Part shown: positions 45,736-53,887 of the stretch, in pieces
How positions within the stretch are numbered: position 1 is the stretch's first letter
How the letters are laid out: every line of letters starts with the position of its first letter
Assembly: GCA_030657355.1 (NCBI GenBank)
Contig: CP131056.1
Location: 1,818,501 to 1,882,500, forward strand
Direction of reading: 5' to 3'
Source: Radicibacter daui
GTDB lineage: Bacteria > Pseudomonadota > Alphaproteobacteria > Radicibacterales > Radicibacteraceae
DNA: 64,000 bases
Position numbers and translations under genes: made by a program
Notes under the pieces: generated by a model
Told to the model about the DNA's origin: nothing
The model's database searches: none
What the model saw: the letters and a program-made list of their open reading frames with translations, nothing else

Positions 45736-47124
45736 TCAGCTCCCTCCGCCAGCCAGGGCCAGCAGCACGCCCGCGCCGGCCGATCCCAGCAGGGTGGTGA
45801 GCATGCCGAGCCGGAAGCGCAGCAGGGCCACCATGGCGGCAACGGAAAGCAACACGGCCTGCCAGTTCACGGAAGGCAGCACGGGATATTGCAGGCCCAT
45901 GGAGAAAGCCTGCCCCAGCTCACCGAAGAGGAAATGCAGGGCAAACCACAGTGCCAGATTGGCGATGACGCCCACCACCGCCGCCGTGATGGCGGCAAGC
46001 GCCGCTGTGGCGACCTTGTTTTCCCGCAGGGCTTCGACATAGGGCCCACCCAGAAAGACCCAGAGAAAACAGGGGGCGAAGGTGACCCAGAGCGTGAGCA
46101 GCGCGCCGAGCGTGCCGGCGAGTGTCGGGTCCAGCCCGCCGGGCGAGCGGAAAGCGGCAAGAAAGCCGACAAATTGCAGCACGAGAATGAGCGGACCGGG
46201 GGTGGTTTCGGCAAGGCCAAGTCCGTCGACCATTTCGCCGGGGGTAAGCCAGCCATAGGAGTTGACCGCCGCCTGCGCCACATAAGCCAGCACGGCATAG
46301 GCGCCGCCGAAGGTGACGACCGCCATGATGGAAAAGAAAAGGGCGATCTGGGTCCACACCCCGGCAATCCCGCCGAGACGCCAGAGCAAGGCGACCGGCC
46401 CCAGCCAGGCGGGCAGCCAGAACAGCAGCGCTCGCCCCGCGCGCCCGGGGGAAGGGCGGGCATGCGCCAGTTCCCCGCGGGCAAACATCTCGTCAACGAT
46501 GCCGGCCGGTTGCTCCGGGCCGGCAGGCTTGCCGGCGGACGGGGCCGGGCTGAAGAACGGTATGGCAAGCCTGTGCCCCGCCCAGCCGAGGAGGCCGGCG
46601 GCCAGCACGATGGCCGGGAAGGGCGTGTGGAAGACATAGATGGCGACGAATGCGGCGATGGCGAGGGCATAGGAAACGCGGCTTTTAAGGGCGCGTTTGC
46701 CGATGCGCAGCATGGCCTCCACCACCAGCGCCAGCACGGCGGCCTTGATGCCGAAGAAGAGGGCGCCGATGAGCCAAAGGCCGTGGAAGTGGGCATAGAC
46801 GATGCTGAAGCCCAGCATCACCAGCGCGCCGGGCAGGATGAAGAGCAGCCCGGCCACAAGCCCGCCGGCCGTGCGGTGCATCAGCCAGCCCATATAGGTT
46901 GCAAGCTGCTGGGCTTCCGGCCCCGGTAGCAGCATGCAGTAGCTGAGGGCATGCAGGAACCTTTCCTCCCCCACCCAGCGCCGGGTTTCGACCAGTTCCT
47001 TGTGCATGAGGGCGATCTGCCCGGCGGGGCCGCCGAAGCTCATGAGCCCGATCTTCAGCCAGACGCGGGTTGCCTCGCGCAGGGTTGGAGCCCGCCTTGC
47101 GGCGGCGGTTTGCGGCTGGTCCAT
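45736..47124 (-). CDS. chrA: Chromate transporter ChrA
   Basis: A 462-residue CHR-family transporter with two homologous CHR domains. The first begins RVWLKIGLMSFGGPAGQIALMHKELVETRRWVGEERFLHALSYCMLLPGPEAQQLATYMGWL. The second has MAVVTFGGAYAVLAYVAQAAVNSYGWLTPGEMVDGLGLAETTPGPLILVLQFVGFLAAF. The GGPAGQI and TTPGPL motifs are diagnostic. It expels chromate across the inner membrane. Its start lies 5 bases after the chrB-like stop, so both are co-transcribed. Confidence 0.96.
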   Translation of the reverse strand: MDQPQTAAARRAPTLREATRVWLKIGLMSFGGPAGQIALMHKELVETRRWVGEERFLHALSYCMLLPGPEAQQLATYMGWLMHRTAGGLVAGLLFILPGALVMLGFSIVYAHFHGLWLIGALFFGIKAAVLALVVEAMLRIGKRALKSRVSYALAIAAFVAIYVFHTPFPAIVLAAGLLGWAGHRLAIPFFSPAPSAGKPAGPEQPAGIVDEMFARGELAHARPSPGRAGRALLFWLPAWLGPVALLWRLGGIAGVWTQIALFFSIMAVVTFGGAYAVLAYVAQAAVNSYGWLTPGEMVDGLGLAETTPGPLILVLQFVGFLAAFRSPGGLDPTLAGTLGALLTLWVTFAPCFLWVFLGGPYVEALRENKVATAALAAITAAVVGVIANLALWFALHFLFGELGQAFSMGLQYPVLPSVNWQAVLLSVAAMVALLRFRLGMLTTLLGSAGAGVLLALAGGGS

Positions 47125-47129
47125 GGCGC

Positions 47130-47948
47130 TTACTCCGGCCTCAGGCCAGAGGGCCAGTCATGGGTTTCATCGCTCGCGTCACGGCACCAGCGGTAGAGAG
47201 CATCGTACAGCAGCATGCCGGCATCGAGCTGCTCCAGATCGCTGCGATACATGCGCGACAGGCCGAGCGAGAGAGCGAGGAATCCGGCGGCTTGCGGGGC
47301 CAGATCGAGCCGGGCGGTATCCGCCGCCCGCACGATGGTGGCAAGCCGGGCGAGGGCGGGGGAGGCGAGGCCGAACTCCTCCAGCATGGTATCGAAACTG
47401 CACGCCTCGCCCCGGTGGCTCCAGAACACCCCGTCGATATCGAACGGGGTGGCGCCGAAGCGGTCGGCAACGGCGCTGACCTCGCTGGCGGCGACAAAGA
47501 GGAAGACGGCGCCGGGATCGACGAAGCGCCGGATGAGCCAGGGGCAGGCGATACGGTCGATCTTGGGGCGTGTACGCGTGACCCAGAGCGTGCGGCCCTG
47601 CCCATCGCGCGGCGGAAGGGCGGCGGTGGTCACCAGCAGGCCGGAACTGTCGCGCCAGCTTTCAAAGCCGCCTTGCAGGGATTCCGCCCGTGCACCGGCA
47701 TGCTGGAGCCAGGCGGTGCTGCCCTGGCTCAGTTTCTGGCCACGCTGGCAGACCACGACAACGGCCTTGCCGGCATAGTCCGGGGCCCAGGACGCCGCCG
47801 TGCGGAAATCGCGGCGGATACTGGCCGGCAGCAGGCGGGGATCGGCGGCAAAATCCTCGTCCGTGCGCACATCGATGATGAGCGGCGCGTCGGGAAGCCC
47901 GGTCAGACGGGCAAGCTGGGGGCAGGTAATTTCATTGGGTGACGGCAT
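47130..47948 (-). CDS. chrB: Chromate resistance protein with N-terminal rhodanese and C-terminal ChrB domain
   Basis: A 272-residue fusion. The N-terminal rhodanese (about 1-115) has PLIIDVRTDEDFAADPRLLPASIRRD and active-site cysteine in AVVVVCQRGQKLSQG. The ChrB C-terminal domain (about 130-265) has TRTRPKIDRIACPWLIRRFVDPGAVFLFV, GEACSFDTMLEEFGL and the final DALYRWCRD. The rhodanese cysteine loop CQRGQK is intact, so sulfurtransferase activity is possible. The domain mixture resembles chromate-resistance proteins upstream of ChrA. Whether it is a repressor, like ChrB of Ochrobactrum, or an enzyme is unclear. Confidence 0.9.
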   Translation of the reverse strand: MPSPNEITCPQLARLTGLPDAPLIIDVRTDEDFAADPRLLPASIRRDFRTAASWAPDYAGKAVVVVCQRGQKLSQGSTAWLQHAGARAESLQGGFESWRDSSGLLVTTAALPPRDGQGRTLWVTRTRPKIDRIACPWLIRRFVDPGAVFLFVAASEVSAVADRFGATPFDIDGVFWSHRGEACSFDTMLEEFGLASPALARLATIVRAADTARLDLAPQAAGFLALSLGLSRMYRSDLEQLDAGMLLYDALYRWCRDASDETHDWPSGLRPE

Positions 47949-48006
47949 GATCGTCCCTCCCGCTCTGTCAGGGAGAAAGGACGCGATCTTTGGGCTGCCG
48001 CCTCAC

Positions 48007-48027
48007 GGGGTAATCGCGGATAACCCC
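48007..48027. promoter_or_regulatory. Inverted repeat upstream of chrB
   Basis: A near-perfect 21-base dyad: GGGGT-A-ATC, a GCG centre, then GAT-A-ACCCC, with one A-A mismatch in each half. It lies 59 bases upstream of the chrB ATG. It may be the site of a chromate-responsive regulator, possibly the ChrB protein itself, or a leader hairpin. Confidence 0.45.
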
Positions 48028-48051
48028 TTGGAGGGGACGATATGCCGAAAG

Positions 48052-48076
48052 CGGGCGGCCAGCAAGAGGCCGCCCG
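48052..48076 (-). terminator. Stem-loop after the alpha-galactosidase gene
   Basis: A perfect 9-base stem CGGGCGGCC/GGCCGCCCG with a 7-base loop, beginning 9 bases past the stop at 48085. On the minus strand only GCTTTC follows, so there is no clear U-tract. It may stop or slow transcription from the galactoside block into chrB. Confidence 0.5.
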
Positions 48077-48084
48077 GCTGATGT

Positions 48085-50253
48085 TCAGGCGGCCTGCAGC
48101 TCCAGGATCAGGGCCGTTTCCGGCCAGAGCGAAGGCAGGATGAGGCCGGCAAGCGCGAGGGCCGCACCGTTCAGCACGGCACCCTCGCCGGTAAGGCCCG
48201 CCCAGTGCGGCTGATCGGCAAGGCTGCGGTTGCGCGGCAGGTCGGGCAGCGGGTCCAGAAGCTTGACCCGGTAATCGCGGGCCGGATCAAGGCCAAGGAA
48301 GCGCAGCGGCGGGTTGATGCGCTGAGGCGAGACGGCGGCCTGCACCAGCGTGTAGACGGCGCTTTTCCGGTCAGCGGCCACGACCCCGTAGCCGTAACGC
48401 CCTTCGCCCATGCCATCGAGGCGCCAGCTCACGCCGCCATGCAGCGTGCCGCGCAGGCGCTTGTAGTGGGCGACATAGGCCTTGAGCACGGCTTCTTCTT
48501 CGGCGGGCACCAGATCGGGGTCGAGCTCCATGCCGTAATGGCCGAAGAAGGCGCTGGCGGCGCGCAGCTGCATGGTCGGCTGGCGGCCGGAGCTGTGCAC
48601 CGGCGAGGGGCCGACATGGGCGCCCATGATTTCCGGCGGCAGCAGGCGCGCGATGCCCCGCTGCATGCGCTGGCGCTCCAGCGGGTCATTGCTGTCGGAA
48701 GTCCAGACCCGGTGGGTGCGGGAGAGGATGCCGAGATCGGCCCGGCCGCCGCCCGACGAGCAGCTCTCGATCTCCACATGCGGATGGGCGGCGCGCAGCC
48801 GGTCGATCAGGTCATAAAGCCCGACGACGAAGGCATGGTAGGCAGGCTTGCCAGCGGAGCCGCCGGGGAAGAGCTCGCGGTTCATGTCCCACTTCAGGTA
48901 CCGGATGCCCGGATTGGCCGCGAGCACCGCATCCAGCTTTTCAAACAGGTAGTCGCGCACCTCGGCCCGGCCCATATCAAGTACCAGCTGGTTGCGGCCG
49001 GTCGGGCGGTCATAACCTTCCAGATGCAGGCACCAGTCGGGATGGGCGCTATAGAGCTGGCTTACCGGATTGACCATTTCCGGCTCGACCCACAGGCCGA
49101 ATTCCATGCCGAGGCTTTCGACATAGGTAATCAGCGGGCCGAGGCCTTCGGGATATTTTTCCGGGTCGGGCCACCAGTCACCCAGCGCGGCGGTATCGTC
49201 ATGCCGGCCGGGGAACCAGCCATCATCGAGCACAAAGCGCTCGGCACCAAGGCGGGCGGCGCCATCGGCCTGCGACTTCAGCCGCTCCATGGAATGGTCG
49301 AAATAAGTGCCTTCCCAGGTGTTGAAATGCACCTTTCGCGGGCTCATCGACCCGCCCGGCCAATCCAGCACGCTCTTGCGCACATGGGCATGGAAGCTCT
49401 GCGACAGGCCGTTGAGGCCGTTTGCGGAGAAGGCGGCATGCAGCGGCGGGCTGTCATAGCTCTCGCCCGGTGCCAGGGTTATTTCGCCGGGGAAGAACAG
49501 TTCCCCCATTTGTACCTGACGCTCGGCATCCGTCGTCTCTTCCACCAGCAGGCGGTTGTTGCCGGCCCAGCCGAGGGAGAAGCCGTAGACGGTGCCGCTC
49601 TCTTCCGAAAAGCCGGGCGTGCCGGCGATGAGGACGGGCCAGGTTTCGTGCCCCGAGCGGCCACGCCGGTTCTCGCGCTGCCAGATGCCGACGCCGGCCG
49701 AATGGCGGCGCTCCAGAAATTCGCCGATCCAGCGGCCTTCGAACCCCAGCACCTCACGGCATTCCAGCGGAATGGCGAAGCTGCCGGCGGCGCACCAGTC
49801 GAGACTGTAGGGCGCGGCGCCGGTGTTGGTCACGCGCGTGGTGCGCACCAGCGTGTCGGTGCTGGGCGTGATCGACAGGGTGAGGGTGACGGCGAGCCCG
49901 GCGCGCTTGTCTTCTGCGCCGATCTCGATGGTGGTGGCATCTGCCGTGATGCCGGTGACGGCAAAACAGGGCGCCCAGTCTCGGCCGCCCCGGTGCCCTT
50001 CCAGCGCCGGCCGGGCGGCGGAGCCAAAGCCGGCGACCGGCAGCAGGTCAAGCCCGATCCAGCCATCGATATTCTGCGCCTTGCCCTGACGCACGAGGCC
50101 ATCGGCAAGGCGGGCAAGATCGGCCCCGGCGGGCAGGGCGGGGCCCCACCAGGCGATGCGCGGCAGGCGGGCCGCTTCCGGCGCGCCCGGGCGGGCGTCG
50201 ATGAGGAGGGTGGAGGCGGGGCCGTCAAGGCGCAGGAGAGTGGTGGCGGACAT
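48085..50253 (-). CDS. Alpha-galactosidase, GH36
   Basis: A 722-residue GH36 enzyme that removes terminal alpha-galactose from melibiose, raffinose or galactomannan oligosaccharides. The N-terminal beta-supersandwich precedes the barrel with FVLDDGWFPGRHDDTAALGDWWPDPEKYPEGLGPLI, and EFGLWVEPEMVNPVSQLY. The nucleophile is the aspartate in RYLKWDMNRE and the acid/base the aspartate in TSDSNDPLERQ. The CSSGGGRADLGIL block is also family-typical. No signal peptide is seen, so it acts in the cytoplasm on imported oligosaccharides. It lies 97 bases after the permease genes of the galactoside importer. Confidence 0.95.
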   Translation of the reverse strand: MSATTLLRLDGPASTLLIDARPGAPEAARLPRIAWWGPALPAGADLARLADGLVRQGKAQNIDGWIGLDLLPVAGFGSAARPALEGHRGGRDWAPCFAVTGITADATTIEIGAEDKRAGLAVTLTLSITPSTDTLVRTTRVTNTGAAPYSLDWCAAGSFAIPLECREVLGFEGRWIGEFLERRHSAGVGIWQRENRRGRSGHETWPVLIAGTPGFSEESGTVYGFSLGWAGNNRLLVEETTDAERQVQMGELFFPGEITLAPGESYDSPPLHAAFSANGLNGLSQSFHAHVRKSVLDWPGGSMSPRKVHFNTWEGTYFDHSMERLKSQADGAARLGAERFVLDDGWFPGRHDDTAALGDWWPDPEKYPEGLGPLITYVESLGMEFGLWVEPEMVNPVSQLYSAHPDWCLHLEGYDRPTGRNQLVLDMGRAEVRDYLFEKLDAVLAANPGIRYLKWDMNRELFPGGSAGKPAYHAFVVGLYDLIDRLRAAHPHVEIESCSSGGGRADLGILSRTHRVWTSDSNDPLERQRMQRGIARLLPPEIMGAHVGPSPVHSSGRQPTMQLRAASAFFGHYGMELDPDLVPAEEEAVLKAYVAHYKRLRGTLHGGVSWRLDGMGEGRYGYGVVAADRKSAVYTLVQAAVSPQRINPPLRFLGLDPARDYRVKLLDPLPDLPRNRSLADQPHWAGLTGEGAVLNGAALALAGLILPSLWPETALILELQAA

Positions 50254-50350
50254 GGCTGGCGTTTCCCTGCTTTCGCAAATCGGCCCGCCGCGGAAAAGGC
50301 CGGGCGGGCCGTTGAGTTTGTCACTGGGGAGATTTGTCCTTGCTGCCGGA

Positions 50351-51202
50351 TCAGCCCTTGGTGGCGCCGAGGGTGAGGCCGGCGATGAAGTGCTTCTGCA
50401 TCAGGAAGAACATGGCGACCGGCGGCAGCGCGGCGACGATGGAGCCGGCGGAGACGAGGTGCCAGGAGGCGACATAAAGGCCGTTCAGCGACTTGAGGCC
50501 GCCGGTGACCGGCATGGCGCTATCGCCCTGCACCAGCACCTGCGCCCAGAAATAATCGTTCCACACGAAGGTGAAGATGAGAACGGCAAGGGCGGCGATG
50601 GCCGGGCGCATCAGCGGCAGCACGATGCGGCGGAAGATGACGAACTCGCTCGCCCCATCCACCCGTGCCGCCTCGATCAGCTCGAAAGGCAGCGCCTTAA
50701 TGAAGTTGCGCATGAAAAGCGTGCAGAAACCGGTCTGGAAGGCGGTGTGGAACAGCACGAGGCCGGTGACGGTGTCGTAGAGGCCGAGCTTCAGCGTCAG
50801 GTCGCGCACCGGAACCATCAGGATCTGGAACGGCACGAAATTGCCGGCGATGAAGACGAAGAAGACGAAGAGATTGGCCTTGAAGCGATAGGTGCCAAGG
50901 GCAAAGCCGGCAAGGCAGCTGAGGCCCACAGAGGCGATGACCGTGGGAACGGTGATCTTGAAGCTGTTGAAGAGGTACTGGCCGATGGGGCTGGAGGTGA
51001 AGATGGCGGTATAGTTCTCCACCAGGTTCCACTGGGTCGGCCAGCCCCAGTAATTGCCGGCATTGATATCGCCGGCGCTGCGCACCGAGGTGAGCAGCAC
51101 GGCGATCAGCGGCAGCAGCCAGAGGATAAGGGCGACCGGCAGCGAGATCATGTAGAAGCGCCGGGTCAGCGGGCCTGTCTTGGCGATCGGGGTCGGAAAC
51201 AT
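50351..51202 (-). CDS. Galactoside ABC transporter permease (MalG/LacG type)
   Basis: A 283-residue permease starting MFPTPIAKTGPLTRRFYMISL at 51202; the upstream open frame is not the true start. The coupling loop is IEAARVDGASEFVIFRRIVLPLMRPAIAALAVLIF. Six membrane helices are visible, and a C-terminal QKHFIAGLTLGATKG tail ends it. Its start overlaps the upstream permease stop by one base (TGATG). It imports the sugar recognised by the binding protein at 52288-53517. No ATPase gene is present in this operon. Confidence 0.94.
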   Translation of the reverse strand: MFPTPIAKTGPLTRRFYMISLPVALILWLLPLIAVLLTSVRSAGDINAGNYWGWPTQWNLVENYTAIFTSSPIGQYLFNSFKITVPTVIASVGLSCLAGFALGTYRFKANLFVFFVFIAGNFVPFQILMVPVRDLTLKLGLYDTVTGLVLFHTAFQTGFCTLFMRNFIKALPFELIEAARVDGASEFVIFRRIVLPLMRPAIAALAVLIFTFVWNDYFWAQVLVQGDSAMPVTGGLKSLNGLYVASWHLVSAGSIVAALPPVAMFFLMQKHFIAGLTLGATKG

Positions 51203-52113
51203 CAGCGAGCCCTCCGCTCGGCCTTGAACATGCGCACGATGAAGATGGTGATGTAGACCATCATGATGAGGAAGAGCACGGTGGCGATGGCCGAGCCATA
51301 GCCCATGCGGTAGCCATATTCGCTGAGCGCCTGTTCGAACATGTAGTAGGCGAGCACGCGCGAGGAGCCGAAGGGGCCGCCCTGCGTCATGATCGAGATC
51401 ATGTCGAAGCTGCGCAGCGCGCCGATGACGGTGACGACGATGGCGAGGAACGTGGCGGGGCGCAGCTGCGGCAGGATGATGTGGCGCAGCATGGTCCAGC
51501 CGGTGGCGCCATCGATGCGGCCGGCTTCCACCTGCTCCGGGTTCACGTTGTTGAGGCCGGTCAGGAACAGGATCATGCAATAGGCGATCTGCGGCCACAG
51601 GCCGGCGGCGATGATGCCGTAGGTGACGTAGTGTTCGTCCGCCAGCACCGGGATGCCCGGCAGGCCAAAGACGCCCAGCAGCTTGGCGAGCAGGCCGTAG
51701 CTGGGGTCATAGAACCAGCTGAAAACGAGGCCGACCACCACCTGGCTGATGACGAAGGGGAAGAAGAACAGCGACTTGACGAGACGGATGCCGAACACCG
51801 ACTGGTTCAGGTAGAGCGCGATGCCAAGGCCGACCGGTACGGCCAGCATATAGAGCACCAGCCAGATCACGTTGTTCTTGAGCGAGGTATAGAAAGCTTC
51901 GTCGCCCATGAGCTCGACGTAATTGCCGAAGCCGACCCATGTCTTGGGCGAAAGACCGTCCCACTCATAGAAGCTGATGTCGATGCTCTGGAAGATCGGG
52001 AAGATCACATAGACCAGAAACATGATCATCGCCGGGGCGAGGAAGAGCCAGGGCGCGATGCGCTTCTGATGGCGTTCCCAGAAACCGACCCGGGGGCGCG
52101 CGGAATTCTGCAT
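51202..52113 (-). CDS. Galactoside ABC transporter permease (MalF/LacF type)
   Basis: A 303-residue permease. It has the first helix RIAPWLFLAPAMIMFLVYVIFPIFQSIDISFYEW and the coupling loop VEAGRIDGATGWTMLRHIILPQLRPATFLAIVVTVIGALRSFD. Family-typical LFFFPFVISQVVVGLVFSWFYD is also seen. It pairs with the downstream permease. Separated from the binding protein gene by 174 bases that hold a terminator-like hairpin, so its level is probably lower than that of the binding protein. Confidence 0.94.
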   Translation of the reverse strand: MQNSARPRVGFWERHQKRIAPWLFLAPAMIMFLVYVIFPIFQSIDISFYEWDGLSPKTWVGFGNYVELMGDEAFYTSLKNNVIWLVLYMLAVPVGLGIALYLNQSVFGIRLVKSLFFFPFVISQVVVGLVFSWFYDPSYGLLAKLLGVFGLPGIPVLADEHYVTYGIIAAGLWPQIAYCMILFLTGLNNVNPEQVEAGRIDGATGWTMLRHIILPQLRPATFLAIVVTVIGALRSFDMISIMTQGGPFGSSRVLAYYMFEQALSEYGYRMGYGSAIATVLFLIMMVYITIFIVRMFKAERRAR

Positions 52114-52166
52114 GCTCGAACAACCCGTCCGATAAGAGCCTTTAGCGGGCCGTTGGTCGCGGCGGC

Positions 52167-52187
52167 GAAAGGGCGAAAGGCCCTTTC
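52167..52187. other. Perfect hairpin in the binding-protein/permease gap
   Basis: An 8-base perfect stem GAAAGGGC/GCCCTTTC with a 5-base GAAAG loop. It follows the terminator at 52203-52245 in the direction of transcription. A likely role is mRNA protection or processing between the abundant binding-protein message and the permease message. Confidence 0.5.
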
Positions 52188-52202
52188 AACAGCCAGGCGG
52201 AG

Positions 52203-52245
52203 AAAAAAGGCCGGGCGATGCCGTGTTCAGGGGCACCGCCCGGCC
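52203..52245 (-). terminator. Rho-independent (partial) terminator after the galactoside binding protein
   Basis: A 9-base perfect outer stem GGCCGGGCG/CGCCCGGCC (arms 52209-52217 and 52237-52245) with further pairing inside, followed on the minus strand by a run of six T. It begins 43 bases past the stop at 52288. Because the permeases continue in the same direction, it probably gives partial termination, so that binding protein exceeds permease. Confidence 0.8.
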
Positions 52246-52287
52246 TTCCTCAGTCACTATACCGGAAAGCCGGTAAATGCCTCGTAC

Positions 52288-53517
52288 TTACTTATAGATA
52301 CGCTCGCGGGCCTTCTCGAGACGCTCGAGGATCTGCTCGCGGCGATCCGGCTTCACCATATATTCCTGGAAGCCGTCCATGCCGACCTTGGCCATCTCGG
52401 CCGGGGCGTCGCGGTCATAGAACTGGGCAAGGCCATCGGCGGTCGAGAGCATCTCGAAACCGGCCTTCAGATAGGGATCGTCCGGAACCGGTGCCTTGTT
52501 GTTGACCGGCAGCTGGCCGAGGATCTTGTTCATGCCCAGCTGCACTTCAGGCGTGGCGAGCAGGGCGAGGAACTTCTTCGCATCGGCCTTGTTCGGCGCG
52601 TTGGTCGGCATGTGGAGCGTCTCGGTCGGTGCATCCTCGGCCCGCGGCAGACCCTTGGTGATCTCCGGGAACGGGAAGAAGCCGAGCTGGTCCTGCGTCA
52701 GTCCCGCTTCCATCGCCGGAGCGACGAAGAAGTTGCCGAGCAGGAACATGCCGCTGTCACCCTTCACGAAGGTGGCGAGCGCTTCCTGCCAACCGTAGGA
52801 GGGGTGGTTCTCGAGGAAGTAGCCGGGCTTTACCAGCTCGTCCCACTTGTCGAACACTGCCTTCACCTTCGGGTCGGTGTAGGGCACCTTGCCGGAGGTC
52901 AGGTCCATGTGGAACTTGTAGCCGTTGGTGCGCAGGTCGAGATAATCGAACCAGCCACCGGTGGTCCAGGTTGCCTTGGTGCCGATGCCGAACGGCGTGA
53001 TCTTGTTTTCCTTCAGCTTCTTGCTGACGGCGAGCAGCTCGTCCCAGGTCTTCGGCGCGGTGAGGCCGAGCTTGGCAAAGATGTCCTTACGGTAATAGAT
53101 GCCCCACTGATAGTAGCTGTAGGGCATGGCGTACTGCTTGCCGTCGAAGGTGACGGAAGACAGCGCGGCCTTGAAGGCATCCTTGTCGGTGAAGACATCG
53201 CTGATGTCCGCAAACAGGCCCGCCTTGACGAACGGCTCCATGCGGTTACCCGCGTACCAGGCGCAGATATCCGGCGCGCCGGCGGTCAGGAAGTTGCGGA
53301 TGGAGGTCTTGTAACCTTCGTGGTCGAAGATGTTCCACTTAACTTCGACATCCGGGTTCTGCTTCTTGAACGTATCGATGAGATACTGCATCGCGGCCTT
53401 GGGGGCCGGGTCGGACGTGTCGGTATTGATCGTCAGCGTGCTGGCGTCGGCGGCGCTCACCGCCAGAAAAGCGGCAAAAGCAGCCGCCGTGGAAAGGGCG
53501 AGTGTCTTGAGGTGCAT
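52288..53517 (-). CDS. Galactoside ABC transporter substrate-binding protein (family 1)
   Basis: A 409-residue binding protein. Signal peptide MHLKTLALSTAAAFAAFLAVSAADA, cleaved near ADA-STL. The mature protein has the MalE-like PAPKAAMQYLIDTFKKQNPDVEVKWNIFDHEGYKTSIRNFLTAGAPDICAWYAGNRMEP. It lies beside alpha- and beta-galactosidase and galK/galT genes, so a galactoside (melibiose, raffinose, lactose or similar) is the likely ligand. The ATG at 53517 has a strong ribosome-binding site (GGGAGGAAACAAG). The upstream leader is 370 bases from galK. Confidence 0.93.
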   Translation of the reverse strand: MHLKTLALSTAAAFAAFLAVSAADASTLTINTDTSDPAPKAAMQYLIDTFKKQNPDVEVKWNIFDHEGYKTSIRNFLTAGAPDICAWYAGNRMEPFVKAGLFADISDVFTDKDAFKAALSSVTFDGKQYAMPYSYYQWGIYYRKDIFAKLGLTAPKTWDELLAVSKKLKENKITPFGIGTKATWTTGGWFDYLDLRTNGYKFHMDLTSGKVPYTDPKVKAVFDKWDELVKPGYFLENHPSYGWQEALATFVKGDSGMFLLGNFFVAPAMEAGLTQDQLGFFPFPEITKGLPRAEDAPTETLHMPTNAPNKADAKKFLALLATPEVQLGMNKILGQLPVNNKAPVPDDPYLKAGFEMLSTADGLAQFYDRDAPAEMAKVGMDGFQEYMVKPDRREQILERLEKARERIYK

Positions 53518-53887
53518 CTTGTTTCCTCCCAGAAACGGACACCGTTGATGATCTTTTTGGCCGGCTCGCGCGGCATTGCCCGTTTTACTGTCCGAAAAGG
53601 GCAATGGGCCGGCCCGGCACTCTCTCGTAACTGCTCAAACGCCGACCGGGCAAAAATGCCTTCCCCTGCCGGCGCCGATGCCCGAACTGTGCTGAGCAGT
53701 GCTTTCGCTGTCAATGCTTTTGTTTCTAAATTTTGTCAAATGCTTCGATATTTCGGCAAAGAAAACAATAAATCCGGCCTTCAACCTGCCACTGGATGAG
53801 AATGGCGGGTCATTTCGAAGATTTTGGAAAGTATGTGGTTTCGAAACCGGGGTTCTGCCCGGCCCGATCCGGGGCCGGGCAGAATGG
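53518..53887. other. Promoter region between galK and the binding-protein gene
   Basis: This 370-base gap is AT-rich in its middle, unlike the flanking genes. It contains a TTGACA-like sequence on the minus strand near 53735, and TTCG-containing stretches at 53744-53755 (TTCGATATTTCG) that resemble the operator motif of the lacZ-type and deoR promoters with a shorter spacing. A perfect 12-base palindrome GGTTTCGAAACC lies at 53837-53848, and a strong GC hairpin (TTCTGCCCGGCCC with its complement, 53853-53884) lies right after galK. The hairpin has no T-run. No gene is visible. Confidence 0.55.

Noticed and set aside
53853-53884. Rho-independent terminator after galK
   Set aside because: The stem is strong but no T-run follows on the minus strand, so it is listed only as a hairpin within the intergenic entry.
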